The position numbers and the translations under genes were made by a program. A stretch of DNA of 64,000 nt from Bartonella sp. AR 15-3 (GTDB taxonomy: Bacteria > Pseudomonadota > Alphaproteobacteria > Rhizobiales > Rhizobiaceae), in NCBI RefSeq assembly GCF_002022445.1, contig NZ_MUYE01000001.1:806001-870000 (forward strand), written 5' to 3'. Numbering within the stretch: position 1 is the first letter of the stretch; every line of letters begins with the position of its first letter. Shown here one piece after another: positions 8,327-18,083 of this stretch. The notes beneath the pieces were generated by a model, which was not told the origin of the DNA, did no database searches, and was given only the letters and a program-made list of their open reading frames with translations.

Positions 8327-8785
8327 TTATAACTTGAGCTTAGTTTTAGCTTGATCCAACTGCTCTTGAAGTGTTTTTTGAACAGCTTCATGATTTTTCT
8401 GTTGTTCTTTTTCACGTTCTTGTTCTTTTGATTGAGCACTTTCGGATTTTATAATGACAGAAGCTTGAAGTCTTAGAATATCCGCTTGAAGATTAGCTTG
8501 AAGAATAGCCAACTGCGTTTGAAGAGCTTCTTTCTCTTCTGCCTTAAGCGTCTGTGAGGATAATTTCTCATTTATTTCTTTAATCTTTTCTTGATTTGCA
8601 ATTGCCGAAGCATAAGCAGATTTAGCTGTTTCTAAATCTGAGATTTCTGATCCTGATGAATCTTGTATGACATTTTGATAATATGCCTCAGGATCTGTTG
8701 ACGATGCTGCATAAGAGATAGAACATAATGATAAAAGAGAGGTAGAGCATAATGATAAAAGTTTAATCAGATACAATGGGTTCAT
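8327..8785 (-). CDS. virB5: VirB5 minor pilus protein (17-kDa antigen type)
   Basis: VirB5 is a secreted minor pilus component thought to act at the pilus tip. I place the start at 8783-8785, where AAGGAGA lies upstream and the ATG overlaps the virB4 stop as ATGA; a longer frame 36 bp upstream is less likely. This gives 152 residues with a signal peptide (about 1-26, cleaved after SYA) and a mostly helical, Gln/Glu/Lys-rich coiled-coil body (about 50-150). The size fits the 17-kDa immunodominant antigen known as VirB5 in Bartonella. Downstream lies a decayed copy of its own 3' half. Confidence 0.92.
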   Translation of the reverse strand: MNPLYLIKLLSLCSTSLLSLCSISYAASSTDPEAYYQNVIQDSSGSEISDLETAKSAYASAIANQEKIKEINEKLSSQTLKAEEKEALQTQLAILQANLQADILRLQASVIIKSESAQSKEQEREKEQQKNHEAVQKTLQEQLDQAKTKLKL

Positions 8786-11139
8786 TGAGTGTGTCTCCTT
8801 CGATAAAATATAGGTAGCCATACATTGGGATTTGTTCCGTGTTCACTTATAATTTGATTCACGAGTTCGATATTTCTGGTTGTTCCACTTAAGACAGCAA
8901 TTTCATTATCCATTCCACGTAAGTTGAGTTCTGCAACAACAGAATTTTGACCTTGTTTAATAAGAAAGCGGCGAGATTCTCTGCTTAATTCTGATTGGAT
9001 TAGTTCAAATTCACGTTCAGTTAATTTAAAGTTTTCAACATAATCATTGTAATTAGCTTTTTGATTTGGAAAAAATATTTGGGTGGGGCATTGTTCAATG
9101 ATTGTATGAGCGATTGTTGAATTCAAAGCATCTCTGGGGCTTTGTGTTGCAAAGAGCATCATGCCATTTTGTTTACGAATTGTTTTAAGACGATCTTGAG
9201 TAAAAGCTTTAAATGAATCATCTTCAAGGGCCTTCCAGAATTCATCAATAACAATAATGATACGCCGACCATCGATAAGATCGAGAATACGGTTAAACAG
9301 ATACATCATCAAAGGGCGACGAATTTCTTCATTATCTAAGAAATCGGTCATGTCATAACCTATGAATTGAGCATCTAAATTGAGATCATCGTGATCATTA
9401 TCAAAGACCCACCCTAAAGGATTGCCTTTGATCCAACGTTTTAAACGTATAGCAATACCTTCTGTAGAGGTATTATCAAAAAACAGTTGGAGTGCACCGA
9501 GGGAGCGTTGTGCTAAAGGAAGAGTTTCTAAGGCATTGATCGCTCTCGCGACATCTTGTCGCTCTTGTTCTGTCACTGTTTGGCCGTCCGTGGTAACCAA
9601 CTTTAAGATCCAGTGCTGAAGAAAGAGTTTGTTTTTTTCTGTATATTCGATACCTTTTAATGGTGCAATACCGGTAGGTTTACCATTTTTCAAAGGCTTA
9701 TATTTGCCACCTCCAGCGCGAACAAAAATCTCTGCTCCTTGGTCTTTATCAAAAAAGACTATTGTTGGGTTGTGTTTTTGCGATTGTGCAAGAAGAAAAT
9801 TAACAATGACTGTTTTGCCAGATCCTGACGGACCGCAAATAAAAGTATTCCCGACATCACCACAATGAAAATTAAAATAATAAGGAGAGCCAGCTTGCGT
9901 TTGTAATAAAGCGACAGCAGAGCCCCAAACATTATCTTTTAGTTTGCCAACGGGGAATGAATGGAAGGGGGATAATGCTGCAAAATTTCTGCTGCTAATA
10001 GCTCCAGAGCGTGCTCGATAGCTAAAGTTTCCAGGAAGTTGTGCCCACCATGCTGCTTCTAATCCTAGATCTTCTCTGGCTATAACTGCACCACCATTAG
10101 TAAGATATGAACGCGCTTTGGAGAGATGTTCTGCCAATTCTTGTGGACGATCAGAAAAAACGGCTAAAGAGAGATGATGTTCTCCCAAAACAAAACGATT
10201 GGACTCTAAATCATCAAGGGCCTCATCAAGAGCTCCAATTTGCGAACTGGCACGATCCGCTACATTAATCATTTGATTTTGTTTACGGCTCATAATAGCA
10301 TTTGCGACTGCTTTACTTTTAAAAACAAAGGATTGCGTTAAAATAAATTCAAAGGGCGCTGTCAACAAGCCATCTGTCATGCCAGGACGTGTTTTAGAAG
10401 GATATTCTTTCCAGCCAAACATACCAACAAAGCGTTCATTGCTTTCGTGACGTATTTCGATAATTTCTTTGCCGAAGATAATACGATCTGAATAAATCGT
10501 TGAGGCAATAGTCCCAAAGGTAAGGGGTACGCGTTCACGCCTTCCTCCCACCAATTGATGAAGAAATTCACTTTGCTCAGAAAATAAAATATCATTGTAT
10601 TCGTAAGTGGATAAAAGTCGTGCACCATAGCATTCCAGACCTTGTATAAGATCTTGACTTAACTCTTCGATTTTTCGAATAGATTCAAAGTCTGGTTCCG
10701 ATTGCATCTTCTTTGCTTGTGTTAAACGGTGAAAAAAAGAAGCTAGCTGTTCAGTTTTATCTGCTGCAGGATTCCAGAGAACCGAAAGAAATAGATCATT
10801 TTGATAAAGATCTTGCGAAACCATTTTTTGTTTATATTGTTGATCTAAGACTGTTGCAAAAGATGAAGAAAATTGGCTCTCTGGATAAATCTTTTCACGT
10901 CGACGGATAATGTGAGAATATAAAGCGACACGTTCATCTGCTATATTCTTCAAAAGCGTGTTTAATTGGGTATGTAAAGAATTTAATTGGCTGATATCTG
11001 CAGTATCAAAATTTACACCTTCAATAGTAATTACTGTCATTAAGCAACGTGAAGCCAATGCAATCACGTGTTGATTGACATGACGGACATAGGGAATATA
11101 TTCTTCGGGCAGAGATTCCCGTTTCGATTCCCGTTTCAT
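8782..11139 (-). CDS. virB4: VirB4 type IV secretion ATPase
   Basis: VirB4 is the largest and best conserved ATPase of the system, needed for pilus assembly and substrate transfer at the inner membrane. The ATG at 11137-11139, preceded by AAAGGAGAT, gives 785 residues, the usual family length. A longer in-frame extension would overlap virB3 by about 100 bp and is rejected. Walker A GPSGSGKT lies near residue 435, and Walker B (RRIIIVIDEFWKAL) and the downstream ATQSPRDAL block are intact. Its stop overlaps the virB5 start. Confidence 0.97.
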   Translation of the reverse strand: MKRESKRESLPEEYIPYVRHVNQHVIALASRCLMTVITIEGVNFDTADISQLNSLHTQLNTLLKNIADERVALYSHIIRRREKIYPESQFSSSFATVLDQQYKQKMVSQDLYQNDLFLSVLWNPAADKTEQLASFFHRLTQAKKMQSEPDFESIRKIEELSQDLIQGLECYGARLLSTYEYNDILFSEQSEFLHQLVGGRRERVPLTFGTIASTIYSDRIIFGKEIIEIRHESNERFVGMFGWKEYPSKTRPGMTDGLLTAPFEFILTQSFVFKSKAVANAIMSRKQNQMINVADRASSQIGALDEALDDLESNRFVLGEHHLSLAVFSDRPQELAEHLSKARSYLTNGGAVIAREDLGLEAAWWAQLPGNFSYRARSGAISSRNFAALSPFHSFPVGKLKDNVWGSAVALLQTQAGSPYYFNFHCGDVGNTFICGPSGSGKTVIVNFLLAQSQKHNPTIVFFDKDQGAEIFVRAGGGKYKPLKNGKPTGIAPLKGIEYTEKNKLFLQHWILKLVTTDGQTVTEQERQDVARAINALETLPLAQRSLGALQLFFDNTSTEGIAIRLKRWIKGNPLGWVFDNDHDDLNLDAQFIGYDMTDFLDNEEIRRPLMMYLFNRILDLIDGRRIIIVIDEFWKALEDDSFKAFTQDRLKTIRKQNGMMLFATQSPRDALNSTIAHTIIEQCPTQIFFPNQKANYNDYVENFKLTEREFELIQSELSRESRRFLIKQGQNSVVAELNLRGMDNEIAVLSGTTRNIELVNQIISEHGTNPNVWLPIFYRRRHTQ

Positions 11140-11156
11140 CACTGCATTTATCTCCT

Positions 11157-11465
11157 TTATTGTAGCTCCTTGTAAGTACGGATAAGACGTAAGGGAGATG
11201 TAGATCCTCCCCCCCATCTCGTCAGGTTCTTTTGTTTGCCTCGAGTATTGAGCCAAGCAAATAGAACACGAAATTGGTTATGGTCGCGTTTCGTGATTTC
11301 GCGTAAGATAAAGTGCAAACCAACACCAAGACCGATCATTGAAAAGCTACTTGTAATGATAAAAAGAGTAGACGTTGCTATGACATTTAACGCCATCGCT
11401 TCTACTGTAACACCCGCAAACATGGCTGGTCGTGTACAGGCAAGAAAAAGAGTATCTTCGTTCAT
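11157..11465 (-). CDS. virB3: VirB3 inner-membrane protein
   Basis: VirB3 is a short inner-membrane protein that works with VirB4 in pilus biogenesis. The 102-residue sequence begins with the family pattern LFLACTRPAMFAGV and has a hydrophobic hairpin at about residues 15-55. The conserved FRVLFAWLNTRG lies near the C-terminus. Its ATG abuts the virB2 TAA directly, and virB4 starts 17 bp after its stop. Confidence 0.95.
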   Translation of the reverse strand: MNEDTLFLACTRPAMFAGVTVEAMALNVIATSTLFIITSSFSMIGLGVGLHFILREITKRDHNQFRVLFAWLNTRGKQKNLTRWGGGSTSPLRLIRTYKELQ

Positions 11466-11783
11466 TTATGATGTAGTCCCCATTAATAAATTAACAAGAG
11501 CCGAAGCACCAAAAACAATACCAATACCAAGAACACAATATGCTGCTTTGCGTAAATCAATAACACCATACATCCAACCAATACCCACAGCTGCAACACA
11601 TATGGTTGCAATGAGCTTCGCTGTTGTACCTGTCATCATAGTAACAATATTTCGCAAAACCGTATCAAGATTCCCCATACCGCCAGCAGTAGCATCAGCG
11701 TAAGCAGGACTTAATACAACGAACATGGTTAAAAGTAGTGTAAAGGCGATATAGTAAATATTCTTAGATATATTGTTTATCAT
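11466..11783 (-). CDS. virB2: VirB2 major pilin
   Basis: VirB2 is the pilin subunit of the secretion pilus. The ATG at 11781-11783 has GAGAGG upstream; a TTG 15 bp earlier is less likely. The 105-residue precursor has a long signal peptide (about 1-29, ending SPAYA) and two hydrophobic helices (about 52-73 and 82-103) separated by a short polar loop with DLRKA. This is the classic prepilin layout. It is the first gene of the virB operon, so the promoter should lie in the spacer to its right. Confidence 0.93.
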   Translation of the reverse strand: MINNISKNIYYIAFTLLLTMFVVLSPAYADATAGGMGNLDTVLRNIVTMMTGTTAKLIATICVAAVGIGWMYGVIDLRKAAYCVLGIGIVFGASALVNLLMGTTS

Positions 11784-12120
11784 TTGCCCTCTCTTCAAAA
11801 AGAAGATTGATTACACTTTAACATTCTTTTATTTCTACAAATAATACTCAAGTTTACAACTTTAAGCTTATTCAGTCGTAATATTCTATCAAACTATCAA
11901 AGAATCTTTTCAGAACCAAAGATAGAAATAACAGAAGAGCCAGCATAGATATTTTTATTTTATCAAAATGACAATATTAAAAATACAAAAATAATGTTTT
12001 TATTAGCAAAATGTGTTTAATTTACAACAAACACTATTGAAACTCTCTCTTGAAAATTAGGAGAAAAGCAGAGATGCATAAAAAAATTTATAGGGCATAA
12101 AAACAATAAGGATTGAGCAA
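11784..12120. promoter_or_regulatory. Divergent spacer upstream of the virB operon
   Basis: This 337-bp AT-rich spacer separates the virB operon (leftward) from the nuclease-fold gene (rightward), so it must hold the virB2 promoter and probably that of the divergent gene. I could not pick a convincing -35/-10 pair or an operator palindrome by eye. The only clear signals are GAGAGG before virB2 and AAGGA before the rightward gene. Confidence 0.4.
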
Positions 12121-12882
12121 ATGCGATTTAAACCGATTATTGTTCTCTATATTGTCTGTTCTATAGGAATATGGATAATAAGCCAAAATCAGAACAAAAC
12201 AAATTTAGATGTTCTCGAACCATTAAAAATGCAAGAAAACCAACATACAATGAATATGTATCTCGAACAAAATAAGCACTATGAAGCGAATATTCAAAAA
12301 GAATTAGAAGAGAATAAACTAGATCTCAATTGGATTAATAGTGCTTCAAACAATTATGAAAATATGTTTAATGGTATAGCATCTGTTACCAGTGGTGTCA
12401 CATTCAAATTAATAACCCCTCCTGAAAACTCTGAACATAAACCTATCATCCGAAATATTCACTTATATGGTGTAGATACATGTGCCCCCCGTCAAAAAGC
12501 AAAATTAAATAACCAAGAATGGCCATGTGGAGCTGTCACAACAGCGTGGCTGGTTACCAAAACTTTAGGACATAACTTATCTTGTAAGCAAACTGCTATA
12601 GAAAAAGAAACCCTCTATGCTCAGTGTTTTGTTCAAGGAATCGATTTAGCAGAAATAGGACTTGCAGAAGGTATGCTGATAATATCAAAAAACAATAAAT
12701 ACCCCATCCCAACAACATATCTAAGCGCTGAACAAAACGCCTATAAAAATAAAATCGGCCTTTGGTCCAGCAATTTTATTGATCCTATACAGTGGCAAAA
12801 AAAGTACGGAACCTACAATCCTTTCGATAATCACCATAAATTCATGTCTGAAACAAAAAAAAATATAGAAACATCTTATTAA
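12121..12882 (+). CDS. Secreted thermonuclease-fold (SNase-like) protein lacking catalytic residues
   Basis: This 253-residue protein starts at an ATG with AAGGA nine bases upstream. Residues about 5-21 form a signal anchor. Residues 22-85 are polar and helical. Residues about 88-235 resemble the staphylococcal nuclease fold as found in many alphaproteobacteria: HLYGVDTCAP, WPCGAVTTAWL, and DLAEIGLAEGML. Compared with staphylococcal nuclease, the catalytic Arg35 is His114, Glu43 is Ala122, the DGDT calcium loop is absent and the Arg87 region (EKETLYAQC) has no Arg. Only Asp119 (Asp40) remains. It is therefore probably not a nuclease. Cysteines 121, 136, 155 and 169 could form disulfides in the periplasm. 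It is divergent to virB2, so a link to the secretion island is possible but unproven. Confidence 0.7.
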   Translation: MRFKPIIVLYIVCSIGIWIISQNQNKTNLDVLEPLKMQENQHTMNMYLEQNKHYEANIQKELEENKLDLNWINSASNNYENMFNGIASVTSGVTFKLITPPENSEHKPIIRNIHLYGVDTCAPRQKAKLNNQEWPCGAVTTAWLVTKTLGHNLSCKQTAIEKETLYAQCFVQGIDLAEIGLAEGMLIISKNNKYPIPTTYLSAEQNAYKNKIGLWSSNFIDPIQWQKKYGTYNPFDNHHKFMSETKKNIETSY

Positions 12883-13091
12883 ACTTCAAAATACAAAAAT
12901 AAGCCAACCATAATTTCCCAAAAATCGCCTAAGCTCGTAATAATAATTTTCTCATCACCAATCTCAAAATGATCTATATTATTTGCTTCCTAATAAACAC
13001 ATTCTAAAAAAATCTATTTGATATAAGAATAATCGTCTAATTATAGCTGAGGCAGGCATCCCATGAAAATCAAACAAAACTTTTATGTACA

Positions 13092-13440
13092 TTAAACAGA
13101 ATAATACATGTCAAATTCAACAGGATGAGGGGTAATTTCATAACGCAGAACTTCTTTCAGTTTTAATTCAATAAAGGAATTAATTTGGTCATCGTCAAAA
13201 ACATCTCCAGATTTAAGAAAATCACGGTCTTTATCAAGAAACTCAAGTGCTTCACGTAGGCTTCTGGAAACTGTAGGAATGTTTTTGAGCTCTTTGGGGG
13301 AAGATCATAAAGATCTTTATCCATAGCTGGGCCAGGATGAATCTTATTCTTTATACCATCAAGACCAGCCATAATAAGGGCTGAAAATGCAAAATATGGA
13401 TTCGACGCTGGATCCGGAAAACGAATTTCTATTACTTGCG
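13092..13440 (-). pseudogene. glnA: glnA 3' fragment (glutamine synthetase C-terminus), frameshifted
   Basis: The reverse strand encodes the last ~115 residues of type I glutamine synthetase: [18 protein letters not shown], then [20 protein letters not shown]. After DLPPK near 13293-13300 one base is missing, and the other frame continues with [18 protein letters not shown] and EITPHPVEFDMYYSV before TAA at 13092-13094. The rest of the gene (about three quarters) is absent. Upstream of 13440 homology fades, and two perfect 14-bp repeats lie just beyond. This is a remnant that cannot make an enzyme; an intact copy may exist elsewhere. It sits at the edge of the virB island. Confidence 0.93.
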
Positions 13441-13493
13441 TATAACTATTATGCTTAAATGCTTTTTTGGCTTGATAATTAACACTTCACAAT

Positions 13494-13521
13494 ACAAGTA
13501 AATCACTACAAGTAAATCACT
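13494..13521. repeat. Two perfect 14-bp tandem repeats next to the glnA fragment
   Basis: ACAAGTAAATCACT occurs twice in a row (13494-13507 and 13508-13521), a few tens of bases past the point where glnA homology ends. It may be a join or slippage scar. No gene is involved. Confidence 0.75.
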
Positions 13522-13583
13522 TATCGCTAACCACAAAAGTAACCACATATTTTTTGAATGACATAACAAAGTGATAACAATCA

Positions 13584-14003
13584 TTAATGTATAAGAGTAT
13601 CAGAACTTTTTTTGCAATCTTTTAACCATACATCATAGATAGGATGCTCAACAGCATTTAGGCCAGGACTATCTGCAAACATCCATCCTGTAAAAATACG
13701 CCGTGTCTTTTTCTCCAATGTCATTTCATTAACTTCGACAAAACCAATAGTACGAGCCGCTTCATTTTTAGAACTTGTATAACACACTCGGGGTATTACT
13801 TGCAAAGCACCATATTGATAAACCTGACCTATATGGACTTCAAAACTAGTGACTTGACCAGTAATCTTATCAAGACCTGTAAAAATAACAATTTCATTGC
13901 TAATACGTTCTGCTTGTACACAGCTAACTGTAAATAAAACTGCTATCCCTACTAATAAATAAGTATAAAAAAAATACTTAGATTTTGATCGTAAAAACTT
14001 CAT
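13584..14003 (-). CDS. DUF2155 family exported protein
   Basis: This is a 139-residue protein with an N-terminal signal sequence (about residues 10-31, ending VQA). Its mature domain has the DUF2155 pattern: LDKITGQVTSFEVHIGQ, a Cys in RVCYTS, and RRIFTGWMFADSPGLNAVEHPIYDVWLKDC. The function is unknown; the family is widespread in alphaproteobacteria and often found near the NDUFA12-like gene, as here. The two conserved cysteines (VCY and KDC) may form a disulfide in the periplasm. It is co-directional with the NDUFA12-like gene, 52 bp downstream of it. Confidence 0.88.
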   Translation of the reverse strand: MKFLRSKSKYFFYTYLLVGIAVLFTVSCVQAERISNEIVIFTGLDKITGQVTSFEVHIGQVYQYGALQVIPRVCYTSSKNEAARTIGFVEVNEMTLEKKTRRIFTGWMFADSPGLNAVEHPIYDVWLKDCKKSSDTLIH

Positions 14004-14055
14004 AATATCAAATTAATCACAGCTAACAAACATAACAAAGAAAACAATACACCCA

Positions 14056-14454
14056 TTACTCCTCAGGTAACCATGCATCATAATCCTCACGAGCATAAAA
14101 ATATCCATGATTATAAGCAATAGATCCTTTTGGTCGGTAAGCTTCGCTTGTGCCCGTCATATTTAAAGTGTGCGATTTCTCCCAACTATATGATTGATAA
14201 TTTTCTTCCGTAGGTGGTATATCATAACGATGGTGAATCCATCCATGCCAACCTGGAGGAATACTAGAAGCCTCAGAGTAATCTTTATAAATCACCCAGC
14301 GACGTAAATAACCATCCTTATGGCGACTGCCTTCATAATATATATTACCAAACTGGTCTTCTCCTATACGTTTACCATGGCGCCATGTAAAAAAGCGTGT
14401 ATTAATAGTATTACCATTCCACCATGTAAAAATTTGCTTGAAAAAACTATACAT
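14056..14454 (-). CDS. NDUFA12-like complex I accessory protein (B17.2 family)
   Basis: The 132-residue sequence matches the NDUFA12/B17.2 family, a supernumerary subunit of NADH:ubiquinone oxidoreductase shared by mitochondria and alphaproteobacteria. Visible signatures are the Trp/Tyr-rich blocks FTWRHGKRIGEDQFGNIYYE, RRWVIYKDYSEASSIPPGWHGWIHH and YDAWLPEE. Length is usual for bacterial members. It has no signal peptide and should act on the cytoplasmic side of complex I. It probably shares a transcript with the DUF2155 gene downstream. Confidence 0.92.
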   Translation of the reverse strand: MYSFFKQIFTWWNGNTINTRFFTWRHGKRIGEDQFGNIYYEGSRHKDGYLRRWVIYKDYSEASSIPPGWHGWIHHRYDIPPTEENYQSYSWEKSHTLNMTGTSEAYRPKGSIAYNHGYFYAREDYDAWLPEE

Positions 14455-14644
14455 TTCTTCTCCTATTTCTTTGGAAACCCATAAGATAACTCTATCAAGA
14501 ATAAATTTATATGGTATTTGAAAGTATCAAAAGCAAGAAATTTTCAGAGATTCTAATTGCAGTTGAATTAAAAACCAACTGTCAACTCATATAAATTATA
14601 TCACAAGTTAATATCATATTTACAGAATTTCCATCCCGAATATA

Positions 14645-16144
14645 TTAATCTATTCCAAGCTTAATTTTAACCAATTTATTAACGGTTTGAGGATTTGCCT
14701 TCCCCTCTGTTGCCTTCATTACCTGTCCAACAAACCACCCAACCAAAGCAGGCTTCTCTCGTACTTGGGAAACTTTATCAGGGTTATTGATGACAATTTC
14801 ATTAACAGCTCTTTCAATCACTCCTGCATCCGTTACCTGCTTCATGCCACGTTTTTCTACAATCTGATATGGGTCTCCACCTTCGTTCCAAACAATTTCA
14901 AATAGATCTTTTGCAATTTTTCCAGAAATAGTTCCGTCTTTGATAAGATCAATAATTGCTCCTAATTGGTTTGCTGTAATTGGAGTATCTTCAATCACAC
15001 GATTATCTTTATTTAAAGCGCCTAAAAGGTCATTGATCACCCAATTAGCAACCATTTTTCCATCGCGTCCATGTGCTACTTCTTCGAAATAATCTGCAAT
15101 TGCTTTTTCTGTTACAAGAATAGAAGCATCATATGCAGTTAACCCCATCTCATTGATAAAACGCGCCCTTATATCATCTGGTAATTCAGGTAACTCTAAA
15201 GCTAAAGTGTCTACAAATTCCTGATCAAGCTCTAATGGTAAAAGATCGGGATCAGGAAAATAACGATAGTCATATGCTTCCTCTTTTGAACGCATAGATC
15301 GTGTTTCACCTTTTATTGCATCAAAAAGCCGAGTTTCCTGATCTATTATACCCCCATCCTCTAAAATTGCAATTTGGCGACGTGCCTCATATTCAATTGC
15401 TTGGCCAATAAAACGAATCGAGTTAACATTTTTAACTTCACAGCGTGTTCCAAAAGGCTCACCAGGACGACGCACAGATATATTTACATCTGCGCGCATA
15501 GAGCCTTCATCCATATTGCCATCACAAGTACCCAAATAACGAACAATCGTACGCAATTTTGTCATATAGGCTTTTGCTTCTTCTGATGATCGCATATCTG
15601 GTTTAGAAACAATTTCCATAAGAGCTACACCTGAGCGATTAAGATCTACAAAAGACATTGTTGGATGCTGATCATGCATAGACTTTCCTGCATCTTGCTC
15701 GAGGTGCAGCCTTTCAATCCCAATTTCAATATCCTCAAACTGACCATTCGAATCTGGTCCAATAGATATAACTACTTTCCCTTCACCTACGATAGGATAC
15801 TGAAATTGTGAAATCTGATATCCCTGTGGTAAATCTGGATAAAAATAGTTTTTACGATCAAAAACAGATTTTAAATTAATTTTAGCTTTTAATCCTAAAC
15901 CAGTTCGAACAGCTTGGCGAATACACGCTTGATTAATAACAGGCAACATACCAGGCATCGCTGCATCAACAAGCGACACGTGACTATTCGGCTCAGCACC
16001 AAACTTAGTCGATGCGCCTGAAAAAAGTTTTGAATTTGATATGACTTGTGCATGAACCTCCATGCCAATAATAACTTCCCACTCGCCTGTAACTCCAGAA
16101 ATAAAACGCTTAGGATCAGGAAGACGACTATCAACGATTTTCAT
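14645..16144 (-). CDS. gatB: Aspartyl/glutamyl-tRNA amidotransferase subunit B
   Basis: GatB is the kinase/amidotransferase subunit of GatCAB, which converts mischarged Glu-tRNA(Gln) or Asp-tRNA(Asn) to the correct aminoacyl-tRNA. The ATG at 16142-16144 gives 499 residues, preferred over a TTG six bases upstream. Family blocks are clear: [20 protein letters not shown] region, [36 protein letters not shown], and a C-terminal YqeY-like tail ending NKLVKIKLG. The gene stands alone here; gatC and gatA are not in the window. Confidence 0.98.
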   Translation of the reverse strand: MKIVDSRLPDPKRFISGVTGEWEVIIGMEVHAQVISNSKLFSGASTKFGAEPNSHVSLVDAAMPGMLPVINQACIRQAVRTGLGLKAKINLKSVFDRKNYFYPDLPQGYQISQFQYPIVGEGKVVISIGPDSNGQFEDIEIGIERLHLEQDAGKSMHDQHPTMSFVDLNRSGVALMEIVSKPDMRSSEEAKAYMTKLRTIVRYLGTCDGNMDEGSMRADVNISVRRPGEPFGTRCEVKNVNSIRFIGQAIEYEARRQIAILEDGGIIDQETRLFDAIKGETRSMRSKEEAYDYRYFPDPDLLPLELDQEFVDTLALELPELPDDIRARFINEMGLTAYDASILVTEKAIADYFEEVAHGRDGKMVANWVINDLLGALNKDNRVIEDTPITANQLGAIIDLIKDGTISGKIAKDLFEIVWNEGGDPYQIVEKRGMKQVTDAGVIERAVNEIVINNPDKVSQVREKPALVGWFVGQVMKATEGKANPQTVNKLVKIKLGID

Positions 16145-16260
16145 TATCAATTCACTATCAACATTTCAGAATACATCCAATGGCTAACCTAAAACGATTG
16201 CCAGAGCAAGTCTAGAATACATATAAAAGAGTTATCAGAATTATTTTATTGGTATAGATT

Positions 16261-17688
16261 TTAATTTGTTTTAGGGCTTTTCTTTTTAATTGAAGTCTTT
16301 TTTGTACCTTTTTCTTTTACTGCTGATTGTTTCTTGGTAGAAGTTTTATCAGTTAAATCTGATTCATCATATTCTCTCATTAGCTCTTCGATTGTCACTT
16401 TTTTATCCGTTATTTTTATCTGTGTAAGCAAATAATCAATAACTTTTTCTTCAAAGATTGGAGCACGTAGATTAGCAACAGCTTCTGGTGTACGGCGAAA
16501 AAAATCCATCATTTCTTTTTCTCGTCCAGGATATTGGCGAACCTGTTCAAAAACTGCAGCCTTTAATTCATCCTCACTTATTTGAATTCCAACTTTTGTA
16601 CCAATCTCAGAAAGCACTAAACCAAGCCGAACACGACGCTGCGCAAGCATGCGATATTCATCTCGCGCTTGTTCCTCTGTGATATTTTCATCTTCAAAAC
16701 TTCTACCCATCCTTTTTAAATCTTCATTAATCTGCTTCCATATATTATTAAATTCAATTTCTAAAAGCTGTTCAGGAATATCAAAACTATAATCTGCATC
16801 TAAAGCATCAAGGACTTGTCGCTTAATTTTTTGACGTGTCATAGAACCATATCGGCTCTCAACCTGTCTACGAACGACTTCACGTAAGCGATCAAGAGAT
16901 TCTAAACCAAGTTTTTTTGCTGCTTCATCATCAATCTTCAATTCGTCTGGTTTAGAAACAGTTTTAACAGTGACATCAAACTCTGCATTTTTGCCAGCTA
17001 AATGCGTAGCACTATAATCATCAGGAAATTTAACAGAAATTGTTTTTACATCGCCCGCTTTTAGACCAATTAATTGTTCTTCAAAACCGGGTATAAATTG
17101 TTTCGAACCAAGAATCAATTGTGCATTATTATCAGTACCACCATCAAACGGAACGCCATCAATTTTCCCAAAATAATCAATTGTTATGCGGTCGTCTTCT
17201 TTTGAAGGAGCATTTTTGGGCGAATAACTACGAGTAGAAGAAAGAATATGCGTTATTTGCTCATCAATTTCTTGTTCAGGTACATCAGCAATTTCACGAA
17301 TGATTTTAATATTTTTGAAGTCTTTAACCTCAAATTTTGGCAAAACTTCGTACTTTAAACTAAAAACAAAATCAGCTTTACCATCTATAACTTTTGTATC
17401 TTCATTTATATCAATTTGCGGTTGTGTTGCTGAATATTCATTACGTTCTGCTAAAACAGAACGCGGAACATTGTTAATGATCTCATTAATAATTTCAGCC
17501 ATAAAAGATTTACCGTACATTTTTCGGAGATGATCAGATGGAACCTTACCAGGACGGAATCCTTTAAGTTTGATCTTACCTTTGGCATCATCCAACCGTT
17601 CATTTAATTTTTCTTCCAGATCTTTCACCGGAACCACAATCTTAATTTCGCGCTTCAGTCCTTCATTAAGCGTCTCGGTAACCTGCAT
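16261..17688 (-). CDS. tig: Trigger factor (ribosome-associated chaperone)
   Basis: Trigger factor binds the ribosome exit tunnel and folds nascent chains. The 475-residue protein has the ribosome-binding signature GFRPGKVP near residue 45. An FKBP-type peptidyl-prolyl isomerase domain follows at about residues 160-245 ([34 protein letters not shown]), then the helical C-terminal chaperone domain. The tail is Lys/Thr/Ser-rich (about the last 30 residues), a feature of rhizobial members. The nearby lon, clpX and clpP genes handle protein quality control too, although they are separated here by trmFO and HU. Confidence 0.98.
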   Translation of the reverse strand: MQVTETLNEGLKREIKIVVPVKDLEEKLNERLDDAKGKIKLKGFRPGKVPSDHLRKMYGKSFMAEIINEIINNVPRSVLAERNEYSATQPQIDINEDTKVIDGKADFVFSLKYEVLPKFEVKDFKNIKIIREIADVPEQEIDEQITHILSSTRSYSPKNAPSKEDDRITIDYFGKIDGVPFDGGTDNNAQLILGSKQFIPGFEEQLIGLKAGDVKTISVKFPDDYSATHLAGKNAEFDVTVKTVSKPDELKIDDEAAKKLGLESLDRLREVVRRQVESRYGSMTRQKIKRQVLDALDADYSFDIPEQLLEIEFNNIWKQINEDLKRMGRSFEDENITEEQARDEYRMLAQRRVRLGLVLSEIGTKVGIQISEDELKAAVFEQVRQYPGREKEMMDFFRRTPEAVANLRAPIFEEKVIDYLLTQIKITDKKVTIEELMREYDESDLTDKTSTKKQSAVKEKGTKKTSIKKKSPKTN

Positions 17689-17822
17689 CGAACAACCTTT
17701 ATTTCTCTGAGGAGATGGATAAACCTACTCCGGATAACAATCATAATTCTAACACTTAATGCTAGACCTAGATAAACGGACCTTGTATATACAAACATCC
17801 GTAGCGTTTAAAACTATTACTT

Positions 17823-17905
17823 TGGTGCGGATGGAGGGACTCGAACCCCCACGGTCTCCCGCCAGAACCTAAATCTGGTGCGTCTACCAATTTCGCCACA
17901 TCCGC
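17823..17905 (-). tRNA. tRNA-Leu (anticodon TAG)
   Basis: The reverse strand folds as an 83-nt leucine tRNA. Acceptor arms GCGGATG/CATCCGC are followed by discriminator A and an encoded CCA. The D-arm is GCGAAATTGGTAGACGC, the anticodon stem CCAGA/TCTGG with loop TTTAGGT gives anticodon TAG, and there is an extended variable region. The T arm is GGGGG-TTCGAGT-CCCTC. It reads CUA and, by wobble, other CUN codons. Confidence 0.97.
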
Positions 17906-18083
17906 TCAAACTTATAAACCAAAAATTCGTGTAAGCGGCATTTTTATAGCATTCAATTCCAAGCAATTAAAGAAAAAAAGCAAATGAATATCCTTTATTA
18001 ACTCAATAAACAATTCTCTTTACAAAATTATAGAGATAAAATTCATCCTTTTCAGAAAGCACTCCTTCCGCTACAAGTAAATC

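Noticed and set aside
11140-11256. 39-codon upstream extension of virB4
   Set aside because: It overlaps virB3 by 100 bp; the ATG at 11139 has a good AAAGGAGA site and gives the usual family length.
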